Origin: Pratylenchus scribneri
Lineage: Eukaryota > Nematoda > Chromadorea > Rhabditida > Pratylenchidae
DNA: 64,000 nucleotides
Direction of reading: 5' to 3'
NCBI GenBank assembly: GCA_030063045.1
Contig: JAQSEB010000223.1
Location: 1-64,000, forward strand
Positions 23,393 through 36,208 of this stretch are shown here, in pieces; positions within the stretch are counted from its first letter, which is position 1; every line of letters begins with the position of its first letter. The notes under the pieces were generated by a model. It saw only the letters and a program-made list of their open reading frames with translations, was not told where the DNA came from and did no database searches. Position numbers and translations under genes: made by a program.

Positions 23393-26300
23393 ATGGCTTG
23401 TGCTAATGATGAAATGTTGTGGCGGTCCAGAACATGCCAAGCCGAAAGGACAAAGGGAGGAGGAGACACATTCTCAAAAACCTCAATTTCAATATTCCAA
23501 CCAGCAACAATGCCGAAAAAGACAGCAAAAATTGTTAAGGAAAGCAACATAAATGCATTGAACAATAATTCAACAATGCCAAAAATTGAGCCAAGAAAGG
23601 CAACAAAAATTGTTAAGGAAAGCAAATTGGATGCGAGAAATAATCACTCATCACCGGCAATGGCATATGATGACAAAATTGTGAATGATATTACAAGAAA
23701 TGGTGGGCAAAAAAGCAAATAAATTGACTAATTGCTTGCCGAATAAAAATGTATAGAGGTTTAAGGGTTTATCCCACACATTCACAAACCAAATATACCC
23801 AAAATTGGATAGAGCTGGTCAAAACGCATTGAATGGTATATAATTTGGTTATGGTTTGGTCAACAATTAAAGGGTTTTAAACGGTTTAAACCACATTTTG
23901 GTTTGGTCAACAATTAAAGGGTTTTAAACGGTTTAAACCACATTTTGGTTTGGTCAACAATTAAAGGGTTTTAAACGGTTTAAACCACATTTTGGTTTGG
24001 TCAACAATTAAAGGGTTTTAAACGGTTTAAACCACATTTTGGTTTGGTCAACAATTAAAGGGTTTTAAACGGTTTAAACCACATTTTGGTTTGGTCAACA
24101 ATTAAAGGGTTTTAAACGGTTTAAACCACATTTTGGTTTGGTCAACAATTAAAGGGTTTTAAACGGTTTAAACCACATTTTGGTTTGGTCAACAATTAAA
24201 GGGTTTTAAACGGTTTAAACCACATTTTGGTTTGGTCAACAATTAAAGGGCTTTAAACGGTTTAAACCACATTTTGGTTTGGTCAACAATTAAAGGGTTT
24301 AAAACGGTTTAAACCACATTTTGGTTTGCTCAACAATTAAAGGGTTTTAAACGGTTTAAACCACATTTTGGTTTTTGGTTCAAAACTTAATTAGAATTGG
24401 TTGAACCTAAGCCAAGACAAAATTAAATGATGCATTTGATGACGAGATTTATCGATTGGGTATAGGGTTTAAGGGTCTAGGACAAAACAAAAACAGTGAA
24501 CTTTTACACTTTTTAGAAAAATTAATTGGCACTTTTAATTTTTTTTTCAGTGAATGTTTCTTTGACACTTTCGCGCAATCAAAATGCCTCAATTTCGGCC
24601 TCCTGCTTCTTTCCACACAAACAAAATGGACAAAATAATTCTACAGGCCAAAATCAACAACAAATTAATTGCACAGGGCAAAATAGATTGGCATTAAAAG
24701 AGGATAAAAAAGTGTCTTCCGGTCAAAAACAACAACCACAGAATCGTCCGTTGCTGAAAATCGTCGAAATTCCCTTCGAAGAGAATTTAAAGCAACGAAT
24801 GTTGCCTTTGGCAAAATTGAGGAGCTGGCCAAAAATTGAAGACCCACCGGCAAAATCTTCAAGGGAAGATTACCGAGTAGTTTCGCTGGATGTGAAGCCA
24901 ACACCCGGACGATTGGAGGATTTCATCCCTGAAATCGAGCGGAAACAACATCAGCAGAAGGATTGTGGAGGAATTGACAATAATAATAAGGTAGAAAAAG
25001 GGATTATGGTAGGGAACGAACGTTAGAGTACTTTGGCTATCTTTCGACCGACTATATCTCTAAGTGACAATTTCCAATTTGGGAAGGTAAAACCATTTGA
25101 AAGCCCAAAGTGTCCTCTAGAATTAGGCCATTTTAAATTTTATAAAATCCAGGAAATTAAAAAAATAGATTTACATTTTACTTCTCTTTGATTAGTTGAA
25201 TAGGTAGTAGAATTAAAACTCAGAACAGAGGTGGAATTATTCTAACCAGGCGGAATTAATCTTAAAACAGGCGGAATTATTCTAACCAGGCGGAATTAAT
25301 CTTAAAACAGGCGGAATTATTCTAACCAGGCGGAATTATTCTAACCAGGCGGAATTATTCTAAACCAGGCGGAATTATTCTAAACCAGGCGGAATTATTC
25401 TAACCAGGCGGAATTATTCTAACCAGGCGGAATTATTCTAACCAGGCGGAATTATTCTAACCAGGCGGAATTATTCTAACCAGGCGGAATTATTCTAACT
25501 AGGCGGAATTATTCTAACCAGGCGGAATTATTCTAACCAGGCGGAATTAATCTTAAAACAGGCGGAATTATTCTAACCAGGCGGAATTAATCTTAAAACA
25601 GGCGGAATTATTCTAACCAGGCGGAATTATTCTAACCAGGCGGAATTATTCTAAACCAGGCGGAATTATTCTAACCAGGCGGAATTATTCTAACCAGGCG
25701 GAATTATTCTAAACCAGGCGGAATTATTCTAACCAGGCGGAATTATTCTAACCAGGCGGAATTATTCTAACCAGGCGGAATTATTCTTAACCAGGCGGAA
25801 TTATTCTAACCAGGCGGAATTATTCTAAACCAGGCGGAATTATCCCTACTTAAAAATGTATTCTTATTCTTACTGATGTGAATTTAGTAAAAACTCGAAA
25901 AATTGTTAGAGGGAAAGTCGCCTATTTCACAATTATTTAAAACATTCATAAATTAAATAATTTTAAGTCTGCCTCCGGGTATCATCAGAGAAAATTCAAC
26001 AACATTGAACAATCGAAGGGCAAAATTATGTGGAAAAAGACGGAAGAAATTAGGAAAAACAGTTCAACAGCGGATGAAGTGCCACCATTGGAAAGGGATG
26101 AACATGGACGGATTATAATTGCTTCAGAAGAGTGGCGAAAATTCATGGCTGAACAGGTGAATATTACGGTGAATTGTTAATAAGAAAAAGAGTATTTTAG
26201 GCCACAAAAATTGAAAATAGATATTTATTTAGGGGTTTTTTGTGAAATTTACCAAAAATATGTTTCGGTAACCATAAAGTAGGTGATTTTTTGATTTTTA

Positions 26301-26750
26301 ATGAAAATTTCCCTGAAAAAAAGTGCCAAAATTAGTAAAAAAAATTACATCAAAACATAAAACATTCTTTAAAATTTTTTTCTTATTTCCATTAAATTTG
26401 ATAAATAAATAGTAGGTTAAAACATAAAATTCCTCTCGAAAATTGTTAAAAATTATTAAAATTTTTCAGCGACCCCAAACAAGCGTCCCACTGAAAACAC
26501 AGCTTCAAATTATTCATAACAAGGACAAATACAATTTTGCTGTTGATGATGAAAAGTAAATCAAAAATTTTTATTTCCAATTTAATAAATTTAGGGAAAG
26601 ACCCAAAATAATTGTGGACAACAATGGTTGGTGCTTTTTAAAACAGTTAATTTAAATTTTTTTTCCAGCGAAGGACGGAAGAAACATTTCGGCCACATTC
26701 CCAAGACAAAAATACAGCAAATGGTCATGAAATGGAAGAAAATAAAATAG
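23393..26750 (+). CDS. Hypothetical protein, Lys/Gln/Asn-rich, unrecognised
   Basis: Exons about 23393-23700, 24550-24993, 25970-26155, 26470-26556, 26595-26627 and 26668-26750. Junction phases agree: AATG before GTGGGC joins TGAATG after TTTTTTTTCAG, and the later junctions also keep frame. Readable segments include KTAKIVKESNINALNNN, QNRPLLKIVEIPFEE, VSLDVKPTPGRLEDFIPEI and RDEHGRIIIASEEWRKFMAE. The last junction is ambiguous: one donor gives a frame ending YSKWS, a donor 4 bp later gives IPKTKIQQMVMKWKKIK. The first exon could start further upstream (23318). Total about 300 residues. No domain recognised. Introns carry a 47-bp minisatellite element and a 19-bp array. Confidence 0.55.
23755..24480. 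repeat. 47-bp minisatellite element, copy 5 (longest)
   Basis: About eleven 47-bp units, nearly identical, between the conserved arms (left CCACACATTCACAAACCAAA, right GGTATAGGGTTTAAGGGTCT). In the first intron of the unknown gene. The near-identity of the units indicates recent expansion. Confidence 0.9.
25226..25850. repeat. GGCGGAATTATT minisatellite, 19-bp form
   Basis: About 31 units of AGGCGGAATTATTCTAACC with occasional AATCTTAAAAC variants, which themselves recur in a higher-order pattern at both ends of the array. In an intron of the unknown gene. Same family as the arrays at 54365-54893, 56890-57490 and 58222-58855. Confidence 0.92.
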
Positions 26751-27002
26751 AAAATTTTATTTCGAAAATAATGATTGATGAATTTAAAAATTGTATAAAT
26801 TATAAAAAAATAATAAAAAATTTTGAGAAATTTTTATTTTTAAAATTTATGAAATTAATTTTAAAAATTAAATAAAATTAATAAAAATAGTGCAAAATTT
26901 TATTTTGAAAATAAATGAAATTAAAAAATTGTAAAAAAATTATAAAAATAATTGTATATTATAAAATATTAAAAAATAATTATTCACAATTTTCTTCACA
27001 AT
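26751..27002. terminator. Convergent 3' gap between the unknown gene and the MED15-like gene
   Basis: About 250 bp of AT-only sequence with many AATAAA matches on both strands (for example near 26869). The two genes end tail to tail here, so polyadenylation signals for both should lie inside. Confidence 0.4.
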
Positions 27003-30000
27003 TCATTCTTCCACCATAGCCAAACATCCCCTCCATGTTTCCAATATTTCAGCCAGCGAATGCAAATTCACTGCGCCCGCGTCAATTTGTTCCATCAAAT
27101 TGTCCAGCGATTCTGCTGCTGATGTGTTTCTGTTTTTTATTACAATTTGAATGCCGGATTTTGGGTAGTCAATTGGCAGCAGCAAATCCAATTGAGGGTT
27201 CCGCGCCGAAATTCCAAACTTTTCCACATTGGATTTCTTAAAAGTTAAAATAAGTATTATTTATAATCTATGAAATCATGGAATTTGCAATGAATTTTTC
27301 GTTTCAAAAAATCATATTTTTTGGGGCCATATAACAAAAAAATGTTTGAGGCCTATGTTAGGACTTATTAGGATTAGGTCTAGATTAGCTAATTTTTAGG
27401 CAGGATAGATTTAATGAAGCTTTGGCCAAGTTTATGGAATGGTAAAACTAACACTATAGCGTTTTTAAAATCTTCTTTTTAATAGAATTACGGTATGTGA
27501 TCTAGAAATTTACTATACTAATAGTGGGAAATTTTTCTGACCGGATTCGAATTTCCAAGCCGTGATCAAATTTTGCAAAAAAATGAAGGGTCCCATCATT
27601 TTGGCCGAAAATTTCCAAAAAAAAAATCTATAAACCCTAACTAGCCGTAATCTAAGTAATGTTAAAACCTAGGCTGAAAAATTGAAAACTAATAAGCTTT
27701 TTAATCCTAGCCCTGCTTCAAAAATGCCATTTTTGGTAAATTCGCAATGATTTTATGGGTAAATTAATTGCCATCCATTTGAATGAAAAAACACACCTGC
27801 ATAAATGTGAATCTGGCCTGGACAGTGGATGCATTGCTGGAAACTGGCTGTTGAATTTGATCATCATCAGAATGGAAATCAACGGAAAATTCATTATTAT
27901 TTGTTGCTTCATTGATGGCCATTGACAGAGTGGAATTTAAATATAATTCTGACCCGTCCAAACAATTCACTTTGTATTTTTTGGCCGGCGAAAATGCTAA
28001 AAAAATTAAAAATTTTAATAAAAAATTGTAAAAATTAAATTTAAAAAATAATTAAAAAAAAATAATTAAAATTAAAAAAAAATAATTAAAAATAAAAATT
28101 AATTAAAAATTAAATTTAAAAATTAATTAAAATTTAAATTAAAAAAATTTATTAAAAATAAAAATAATAAAAATAAAAAAATAATTTAAAAAATGCTTAC
28201 ATTCTGCCATTAGTGTTAATAAACTGCGTTTTGCCGGCGGTGGTCCATCCTCCAAAATTTCTTTTTCCGTTCCATTTGCCTCCTCATTTTTCGCCTCCAT
28301 ATCATTTTGAATATTTGCAATTTCATTCGGCAATCTGAATTTAATGATAATAAAATATTCATAAAAACAAGATAATTTAATAATAATTTTAATGTTAATG
28401 GAATTTTTAAGCACATTGGCCAAATCTGTTTCATTTTTTAAACTATATTCTGCCTAAAAGTTTAGCCAAAATCTAAACATAATCCAAAATACATTGCTCC
28501 GACATTTTGTTTTTGGCCAAGTTATATGGCCAATCTTGTTCCATTTAAATTCTATCCTATCTTAAAAATTGGCCCTAAATTATGGCCAAGTTTATGGCCC
28601 AAAAATGCTGATTTTTCCCATGACGATTTGTAAGTAAATTGATGAAATATGGTGATTTTTAGAGCTAAATTAATATTTTTCTCTTTAAATAAGTTCTTAA
28701 AAATCTAAAAACTAAAAAAGCCCTATTTAAATAACTTTTTGAGTAAATTAAATATGATTAATTTTATGACTAATTTAATATATTTTCTTTAAATAAATTC
28801 ATAAAACTAAAAATGGCCCTACTTGATTTGTAAATGGCGTACGCTGCTCCATGGATCAATAAAAATTGACTCCTTCGTCAATGTTTCCCGGGCATTTGCC
28901 GACAATGCATTCAACTTTTTTGCGGCACCAATTAAATGCCGGGAAATGTTGTTGTATTGCTCCAAAACAGTTTGAACATTTGAGAGTAATTTACGCAACA
29001 ATTGGCAATTTACTCTACAAAATTAATTGATTAAATTAATAAATTAAAAAGGATATTGGATGTCAATTTAATTAAAATTATTGACTTAAACGATAATTTT
29101 TGGTCTCGAAAATTCAATATGGGCAATAAAATTTGGCTAAAATGGATGCCTTTTTAATATATGGCCCTAAACCCGCATCACATAAGTCCCTAACCCCATA
29201 TTAACGCTTTGTTATGGCCAAGTTTTATGGCCAAAATATTATTGATTTTTTTGTGGAAATATTTTATTTTTAATGAATTTCTTTATTTTTTGAGTGAATT
29301 AATTAATATTTTTCCTTAATGAAAATTATTACCATCCAATATTTATGGTGTACTTGTATCTTGTACTTACCCTGCTTTGCGCGTTCCCTCCATCACTTGA
29401 ATCACATTGATTAAGGATGACTAAAAATTAAGCGATTAAGCATTATTATATTAAAAAAAATAATTAAATAAAAGGCATTCCTTAGTAATTTAGGTCCCAA
29501 AAATTATTTTTTAAGCACGAGGAATTGAACTTATTATGAAGAAGCCATTTTATTTTTACATTTTTTCTATGACTAATTAAATGGATTTTATAATTTTTTA
29601 AATAATCTAATTCGGAAGCAAAGATTCCTAATTTTTAAATGGCAATTATTTTTTTTTCTTCCATCACCAATTAAATGGAATTTATAATTTTTTTGGGGAC
29701 CCAAATTGTAAAGAAATGCCTGAAAAAAAGCCCAACCCAAACCCACACCTTCAATTTCATTTCGCCCGGATAGTCAATGTTGAGCCGATCCAAAATGCGT
29801 TTGATATCTCCATGATAGGTTCGTAATCGATCAAAGAGTGTTTTGTATTCGGTCGTTTCCGCCTCATTTTGTTGTTGTTGTTGACCCATTTGAGAAAGTG
29901 GAGTGCCCACTGAACGGGGTTGTTTCTGATTTTGATCCACCATGGAAATGTTTTCTGAAAAATTTTAAAATATTTTTTCTTTAATATTTTTAAAATTATT

Positions 30001-33000
30001 TTTTTGATCAAAATTTTTTGAATTTTTTTTCATTAATATTTTTATCAAATTTTTTCCTTTAATATTTTTTAAAATTTTTTTCATTAAATTTTTTAAATAA
30101 TTTTCCATTAAATATTTGTGAATTTTTTTAATATATTTTTTAAATTTTTTCATTAATTTTTTAAAATTTTTTTCATTAATATTTTTAAAATTTTTTAAGA
30201 TTTTTTTAAAAATTTTTTCCTTTAATTTTTTTTTTTAAATTTTACCTTTAATATTTTATAAAATTTTTGAAAATTTTTTGAAAATTATTTTTTTTCTTTA
30301 ATATTTTTTTTTGTATTTTTTTTTCTTTATTTAAAAATTTTTTAAAAATATTTCTTTTTTTACTTGATTCAATTGATGCCGCTTGGTGATATTCTTCATT
30401 GGAATTTGCCGATTGAAGTGGATCATTCGATTGTGGCATTTGGGAACCTGCAAAAAATATTAATTTAAAATATTTTTAAATTATTCAATGAAAATTGGAT
30501 AAATTTTTTTGGTAAATTTTCATTTGAAAATTTTGAATTTTTATTTATTTTTATTTTGTAAAAAAATAAAATTTAAATCACTTTGAATTTTCTTCATTTG
30601 TCCAACATTCATTTGCATCATTCCAGTGGATGGAGGCTGCTCCAATTGTCCAATCGATTTTTGTTGCTGCAAAGGAATTGATTGTTTTTGTTGCATTTGC
30701 TGTTGAGGAGTTTGTTGGACATTCTAAAATTTAATTTCATTCACTTTTTTTCATTAATAATTTACAAAAGTTATCTAATCTAAAGGAATTTACCGCAAAA
30801 TTTCTAACAACCCAAAACTCAAAGTGTAAAATTTTCAAAGGTGTTTTTCATTCCATCCCCTTGCAGGGACGTAACCAGGGGGGTCCGAGGGGGCCTGGGA
30901 ACCCCCCCCCCCCCCCCGAAATGAAAAAAAAAAAAGTAAAGGGGGACCCTTTTGTGGTAAAAATTGGCCATTTTTTGTCAAAATTTTTCCCTGCGGGGCC
31001 ATTTTTAGACTAAAATTTTTCCCTGCGCAGCCAAATAGCGAATATTGCCCCTCCCAAAAATTTGTGCCCCTCCGAAAATTTTATCTCGTTACGCCCTGTC
31101 CCCTTGTATAGTGTTATCCGAATCCGAAGGCTAAAGTTCTAATTTACAAATTTATTTTTTTTGGGACTTTTTGGGTATTGAAATTTTGGGTTGATCCCAT
31201 ATAATTAAAAGAAAAATCCAGCAGGTTATAAATTGTCCCCTTTTTGAATACAAATGATTCATATGGAAAATGGAACTTGCTAGAAATTCAATTTCATTTT
31301 GCTAATAAGTTCAATGAATTTATTCCGTGACTGGGAGGGAACTATTATTTTGAAATATTAAATTAATATCACTTAATAAATAACCTAGAAATTTTCAATT
31401 TAATTGGCAATTTTTTAAATAAAAATTTATAAAACCTGCTGAATTTGTGGTTGCTGTGAAATTTGATTGTGTTGTACATATTGTGGCTGATTGATTGGCA
31501 TTGGCTGCATTGGTGCAACCCGGGTTTGGCCCATCTGCTGCGGATTGGCCACATACATTTGCGGTTGAACATTTGGCGATTGGGCGAATGAGCCTTGACT
31601 GGGAATACGCCTAAAATTTTAGGTTAATAAATTTTAAGGTTTTTTGGATAACAAAAACTTAAGGTTTTTTTGGATAGTAAAAATTTTTGGATAATAAAAA
31701 TTTAAATTTTTTTTGGTAATTTTTCTAATAATTCATCAAATTTTCTTACTGAATTTGTGCCGGAGTTCCCGGCTGCTGAATTACAATTTGTTGCCCTGGA
31801 GAATAGACCATTCCGGCACCGCCAGCAGTTTGTGGCATTGGCAATCGCTGTGGTGAAATATCTGAACAATATTAATTTATTTTGTAAAATTAATTAATTT
31901 TGGAGCGGATTTTTAGGTTTCAAACCCATTTTTATGCAGATTTGATGAGAAAAGCACAAATAAATATTTTGTATTTGAGCATTTATTTCAAATTTTTCAT
32001 GTAATTTTATTAATTTTGGCATTTTTCGGGTAAATTTCATTAAAAAATGTAATAAAAAACCAAAAATTATCTATTTTTTGAAGTTTCCGATATTCTTACA
32101 TTTACCAAATTTATTAAAAAAAAGTAAATAGGCAAATATTTTATCATTTTTACAACCTAAACCGCCAAAAAAAAATTAAAAATACAAACTCATTGTTGGC
32201 ATTCGCATCGGCATTCCGCTCTGCATTTGCTGTTCATACATTTGTTGCTGTTGCTACAAATGCTCATTTTAATATCAAAAAGAATTGAAATATAAATTAA
32301 TAATAAATACTCTTTGCTGTTGCTGCATGGCAATTTGAAATAATTGTTTTTTCTTCTCCGGATTTGTTTCATTGTTGATTGTATTTTGCATTGCGGTCGG
32401 AAATGTTTGGATTATGTCTCTAAAATTAAATAAATAATTCAAAAATTTAGAAAAAATTTTCCGAAAATTTCGCCCCAAATAGGTATCTATCAATTAAAAT
32501 GCAAAAATTGACATTTATTTTGTTGGAAAAACACCTGAAATGGATTTCCAGGTGGAATTTAGTAGGAGGATGAATTAATTAGGAATTTCTTTAAGGAAAA
32601 AATTAAATGAAATTTTGGCTGATCAGTGGTTTTTTAAAGGTTCCTTGGCCGTCGCAATTTTGTAAAATTTGAGGGTCTTGGGTTCGAATCCGCTCAGAGA
32701 AAGTTATTTTTTCAAACCTGATTCCTACTTTTATTCATTTTTATAAATTCTACAGCATATTTCTGGACGAAAATTATTTAAAAATTTCGACCAGAAAGCC
32801 CTTCACTTTTGCATAATTTAGGTCTCGGGTTCGATCCCGCCCAGAGGAAGTTATTTTTTCTCGGACTTGAAACACATTTTATGCATCTTATTAACATTTC
32901 TAGACGAAATAGGGTAATTTCGATCCAAAAAAATTTTTCAAAAATTTTCGACCCCAAGGGAAGACAGTATTTAGGTCTCTGGTTCGAATCTGCTCAACTC

Positions 33001-33429
33001 AAAAGTCAAAAGAATAGGAAATCCTTTTATATATGTATTTCTTTCTACACATTTCCCATTCTATCAGTAGATTTCTTATCGAAAAAAACCGATCCAAAAA
33101 GAACTAATGAATGTTAAATAAAAACAAACCTAATTTGTGTTTGCTGTTGTTGATAAGGATTGGGTGAATCTTCGCTCATTCCCTGCTGCTGATTGTGTGG
33201 AATTCGAACCAAAACTTGTTGTGGTTGCTGCTGATGTGGATGCATCACATATTGTTGCGGTTGTCTCATTTGCTGCGGCATTTGTTGCTGATTTTGGGCC
33301 ATTGGATTCATCTAAAATTGTGTAAATATTAAACATAAATGTAAAACTAACCATCCGTTGTTGTTGTCCCGGCATTCGTTGCATATAAAATTGTTGTTGA
33401 GGTTGCTGAGAAGCATCATCGTAATTCAT
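27003..33429 (-). CDS. mdt-15: Mediator complex subunit 15-like protein (MED15 / MDT-15)
   Basis: Probable tail-module subunit of Mediator, acting as a nuclear co-activator. Exons on the minus strand (approx.): 33429-33352, 33311-33130, 32420-32310, 32254-32192, 31862-31752, 31612-31436, 30724-30584, 30447-30366, 29955-29751, 29418-29372, 29016-28825, 28335-28201, 27997-27798, 27240-27003. The N-terminal half is Gln/Met/Pro-rich (MNYDDASQQPQQQFYMQRM, NPEKKKQLFQIAMQ). The C-terminal half has YKTLFDRLRTYHGDIKRILD, then a region ending in LLLPIDYPKSG and LHSLAEILETWRGCLAM, matching the order and spacing of the MED15 C-terminal domain. A KIX domain, expected at the N terminus, is not visible. BCL7 starts divergently about 670 bp away. 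The family call rests on pattern similarity, not on a search. Confidence 0.7.
30864..31110. repeat. Repeat with CAGGGACGTAACCAG ends and a long C run
   Basis: Left end TGCAGGGACGTAACCAG, right end CTCGTTACGCCCTG (imperfect inverted pair), with a run of about 17 C near 30902. It resembles the inner repeat at 1297-1570 and the sequence near 63840-63960 (motif CCTTGCGGGGCCA). In a MED15-like intron. Confidence 0.5.
32650..33010. repeat. tRNA-derived SINE-like tandem segments, second locus
   Basis: B-box-like motifs CTTGGGTTCGAATCCGC (about 32668), CTCGGGTTCGATCCCGC (about 32822) and TCTGGTTCGAATCTGC (about 32978) at roughly 155-bp spacing, each followed by a TTATTTTTTC segment. Same family and similar spacing as 14895-15345. 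In a MED15-like intron. Confidence 0.55.
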
Positions 33430-34102
33430 AATTAATGCAATTTAGGATGAAAGATTGGAGTTTTTTGCCTCTTAAATGTTAAATATAAGTGACGATTTCA
33501 CTCCTTCTATTTCCCATCTAGAGATCGGCGCTGGACCGGATCCCGTGCTGTGAATTTTTACTGGAACTACGGGATTCTAAATCCGGTCCTGCAAGAAAAA
33601 GTGCAAATCCCATGATGGATTTTGCGGGATTATCCCGCGATCCAGCAAAAATTTTGAAAAACCAATCTAATCCAGCAGATGGCAATTTACCGATCTTTAG
33701 TCCTATCTATATCTCCTTTACCCCTCGGTCACAATAAGGTGTTTTCCGCTCACCGCGACGGAAAACCTATGTCACATTATTATCCAATTAATAAATTATT
33801 TCACAAAAAATGAATAGGAAACGTTTAATATTCGATTCGATTAAATTTCCAACATTTTCAAGCAGTACAAGAAGGCAAGAAAAACAAAAGGATTTTTCAA
33901 ATCTTGTATGAAAAAAGGAAAAAATATTACATAAATCAGATGCTAAAGAAAGACGGACAGTGAAGAAAGATCAAAAAAGGAAGCGAAGATAGTTCACATT
34001 GAAAAATTCAATAAATTTATAGGAAATTCGGGTCAATCCAATTTTTTTTATTTTTATAAACCCGTAATAAATTCTTAATTGCCAAAAGCCAAACTCATTA
34101 TT
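33430..34102. promoter_or_regulatory. Divergent region between the MED15-like gene and BCL7
   Basis: A 673-bp gap between two opposite start codons. It contains a short inverted repeat at about 33521-33700 starting AGAGATCGG and ending ACCGATCTTT, related to the CNOT3 intron repeat. A plus-strand frame beginning ATGAATAGGAAACGT at 33810 is open but lacks a family match. No MED15 KIX exon could be found here. Confidence 0.45.
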
Positions 34103-35218
34103 ATGCAAGCATCCAGGTTCACTTTTGTAGAAAATTTAGTAAATTAAACAATAAAATTTAGCCGTTCTACATTGTCTAAAACGATTCAGCGTAATAATCG
34201 AACTGAAACGCGAAGCAGGGCAAAGGATGAGTTAAGACGAGTAATCAATTCCATAGATAAAGGAGTCGTCCGGAAATGGTAAATCGAATTAAATCGACAA
34301 AAAAATAAATAAAATAACCAAAACTTAATTGCAGGGAAAAACGATGGGTTCTGCTCAAGGACAGCAGCATTAGTATTTACAAATGGGTCCCAGGTTTAAA
34401 TTTGAATTATTTTTATACTACGAATTCAAATTTTAGTCTCATCGAGTGGTGTTGTGGCCCCAAAAATGATTACTGCCTCCAAGGCTTCTGCAGCGGCAGC
34501 AAATGATGAAACCACATGCAATGGCGATGAAACAATGCAAAGTGCTATTTCCATGGAGAACAATTCCAACGAGGATACAAGTAAATTTTTTTTAAAATTT
34601 AAGGGAAAAAATATTTAAAATGGCGGAAGTATTAAAAAATGCTTTAAAGAATACAATGTTTTACGGTTCGAAAGTTAATCCTAACAAACCAAAATGTGGT
34701 TTAAACCGTTTAAAACCCTTTAATTGTTGACCAAACCAAAATGTGGTTTAAACCGTTTAAAACCCTTTAATTGTTGACCAAACCAAAATGTGGTTTAAAC
34801 CGTTTAAAACCCTTTAATTGTTGACCAAACCATAACCAAATTATATACCATTCATTGCGTCGACTAGCTCTATCCAATTTTGCGTATATTTGGTTTGTGA
34901 ATTTGTGGGACAAACCCAAAAACCAATTATAATCTTTACGCCATTTTCAATATTTTTCGGCAAATACTAAACATAATTAATTAATTGAATTAATTTGTAG
35001 ATGCAAATCAACCCGCCAACCAAGGCATCGACGAAGAGGACTCAAATGCGGCTGTGGAATTTTCGGATGTTGGTGCATTCGATAGCGATTCGCAAACATT
35101 CGATCAAGTTGATTACAAATCTGCTGGAAATTCCGCCGCAACAAATGCTGCCGGCGGGGGACGAGTAACCGATTTCAGCGGCTTACGAAACAAAGAGACG
35201 GAAGAGAAAAAGATTTAA
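34103..35218 (+). CDS. bcl-7: BCL7-family SWI/SNF (BAF) complex subunit
   Basis: Accessory subunit of the BAF chromatin-remodelling complex, nuclear. Exons 34103-34116, 34162-34278, 34335-34393, 34437-34580, 35001-35218. The conserved BCL7 N terminus is plain: TETRSRAKDELRRVINSI, then VVRKWEKRWVLLKDSSISIY followed by KWVP. The remainder is an acidic Ser/Asn/Ala-rich tail, ending KETEEKKI. A 14-bp first coding exon (MQAS) gives correct phase across a 45-bp intron and is preferred to the ATG at 33810. Compared with vertebrate BCL7 there are two extra residues before RKWEK. Total about 183 residues. The last intron contains a 47-bp minisatellite copy. Confidence 0.93.
34680..34925. repeat. 47-bp minisatellite element, copy 6 (inverted)
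   Basis: Three units with only one clear arm (ending GTATATTTGGTTTGTGAAT...). The arm usually found at the other end is missing, so this copy is truncated. In the last BCL7 intron. Confidence 0.8.
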
Positions 35219-36208
35219 TTATTTATTTTATTTGTAATAATTGTTTAATTTAATTCCAAATTCTTTTTATAAAATTAATTTGATTTCGTATTTGATTGGT
35301 GTATAAAAACATTGATTTCGAATTTATACAAAAAAAATTAATGAAAAAATGTTGCAACATTAAAATAATTTATTTTTTGTTTTAATTTATTTCCGAATTC
35401 CATTCTCTATTTCCACTAACCAAAAATAGTATAGGCGCAGAATGTACATTCTGATTATGAAAATAGCTAGTACCTAGTAGACATCCTAGAGCACATTAAT
35501 TTACAGCTCATCCAATTCGGAATAGCAACATGGAGAGATTTATTCAATTTTGAAAATGTTAAACTGGTTTAAAAACCCGAAATTTCAATTGGCCATAAAT
35601 TAGGTTCAAAAAATTTACGGTTTAAAAATCCAAAACTACAATTGGCCATAAATTAGGTTCAAACCGCTTAAATCGATTTGAAATTGAAATCAATTAGGCC
35701 ATAGATTGAGGTTATACGATAAATAGAACATGCCAAATTAGAATCGGCCACAATAGTGTTGATCCTGGCAAAAACAAAACCATCTAGCTAACTCTGGGAG
35801 GTTGTGATGAACCAAATAAAACAAAACATCTACAACCATTAGAGGCAGCTGGGATGGAATTGAATTTTTATTCCAAGTTTTAGGAGGAATTGGAGGGAAT
35901 TTTGGGACTTTTCGAGGATTTTGGGTTAATGAAATGACCACATAGGCTAACTGGATGAATGAAAATACCCCCACCCAAATTCATTCAGTTTAAAGTTGAA
36001 CCAAATCGATGGATTGGAGTTTCGGACAAGAAAGCGCGCCTGTTCACCCTCCGCCCCCCAAATAATGTTGGACCCAAGAAATTTATTAGCCTCCTCTAAG
36101 TAAGGGGCCATCGAAACAGCTGACGCTTTATAAAATTCCAATGGAAAATCAAAGAACTCGGAATAAATTACATTACGTTTTACAGAAAAAATCAAAAATT
36201 CTTGTAAA
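35219..36208. other. BCL7-CDC45 intergenic region with a possible broken F-box-like frame
   Basis: 35570-35690 carries fragments of the 60-bp AAACCGGTTT-type repeat. On the minus strand, two overlapping frames (36195-35947 and 35974-35738) run on from each other across a 5-G run. The second contains SQLPLMVVDVLFYLVHHNLP, which looks like an F-box helix. No start context or partner exon supports a gene, so this may be a decayed fragment. The rest shows only BCL7 3' UTR-like sequence. Confidence 0.3.

Noticed and set aside
25226..25850. Considered a CRISPR-like array
   Set aside because: Units are contiguous 19-bp tandem copies without unique spacers, in a nematode intron.
33810..33890. ATG at 33810 as an alternative BCL7 start
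   Set aside because: Its frame ends in a stop after DFSNLV and does not join the conserved BCL7 exon in phase; the ATG at 34103 does.
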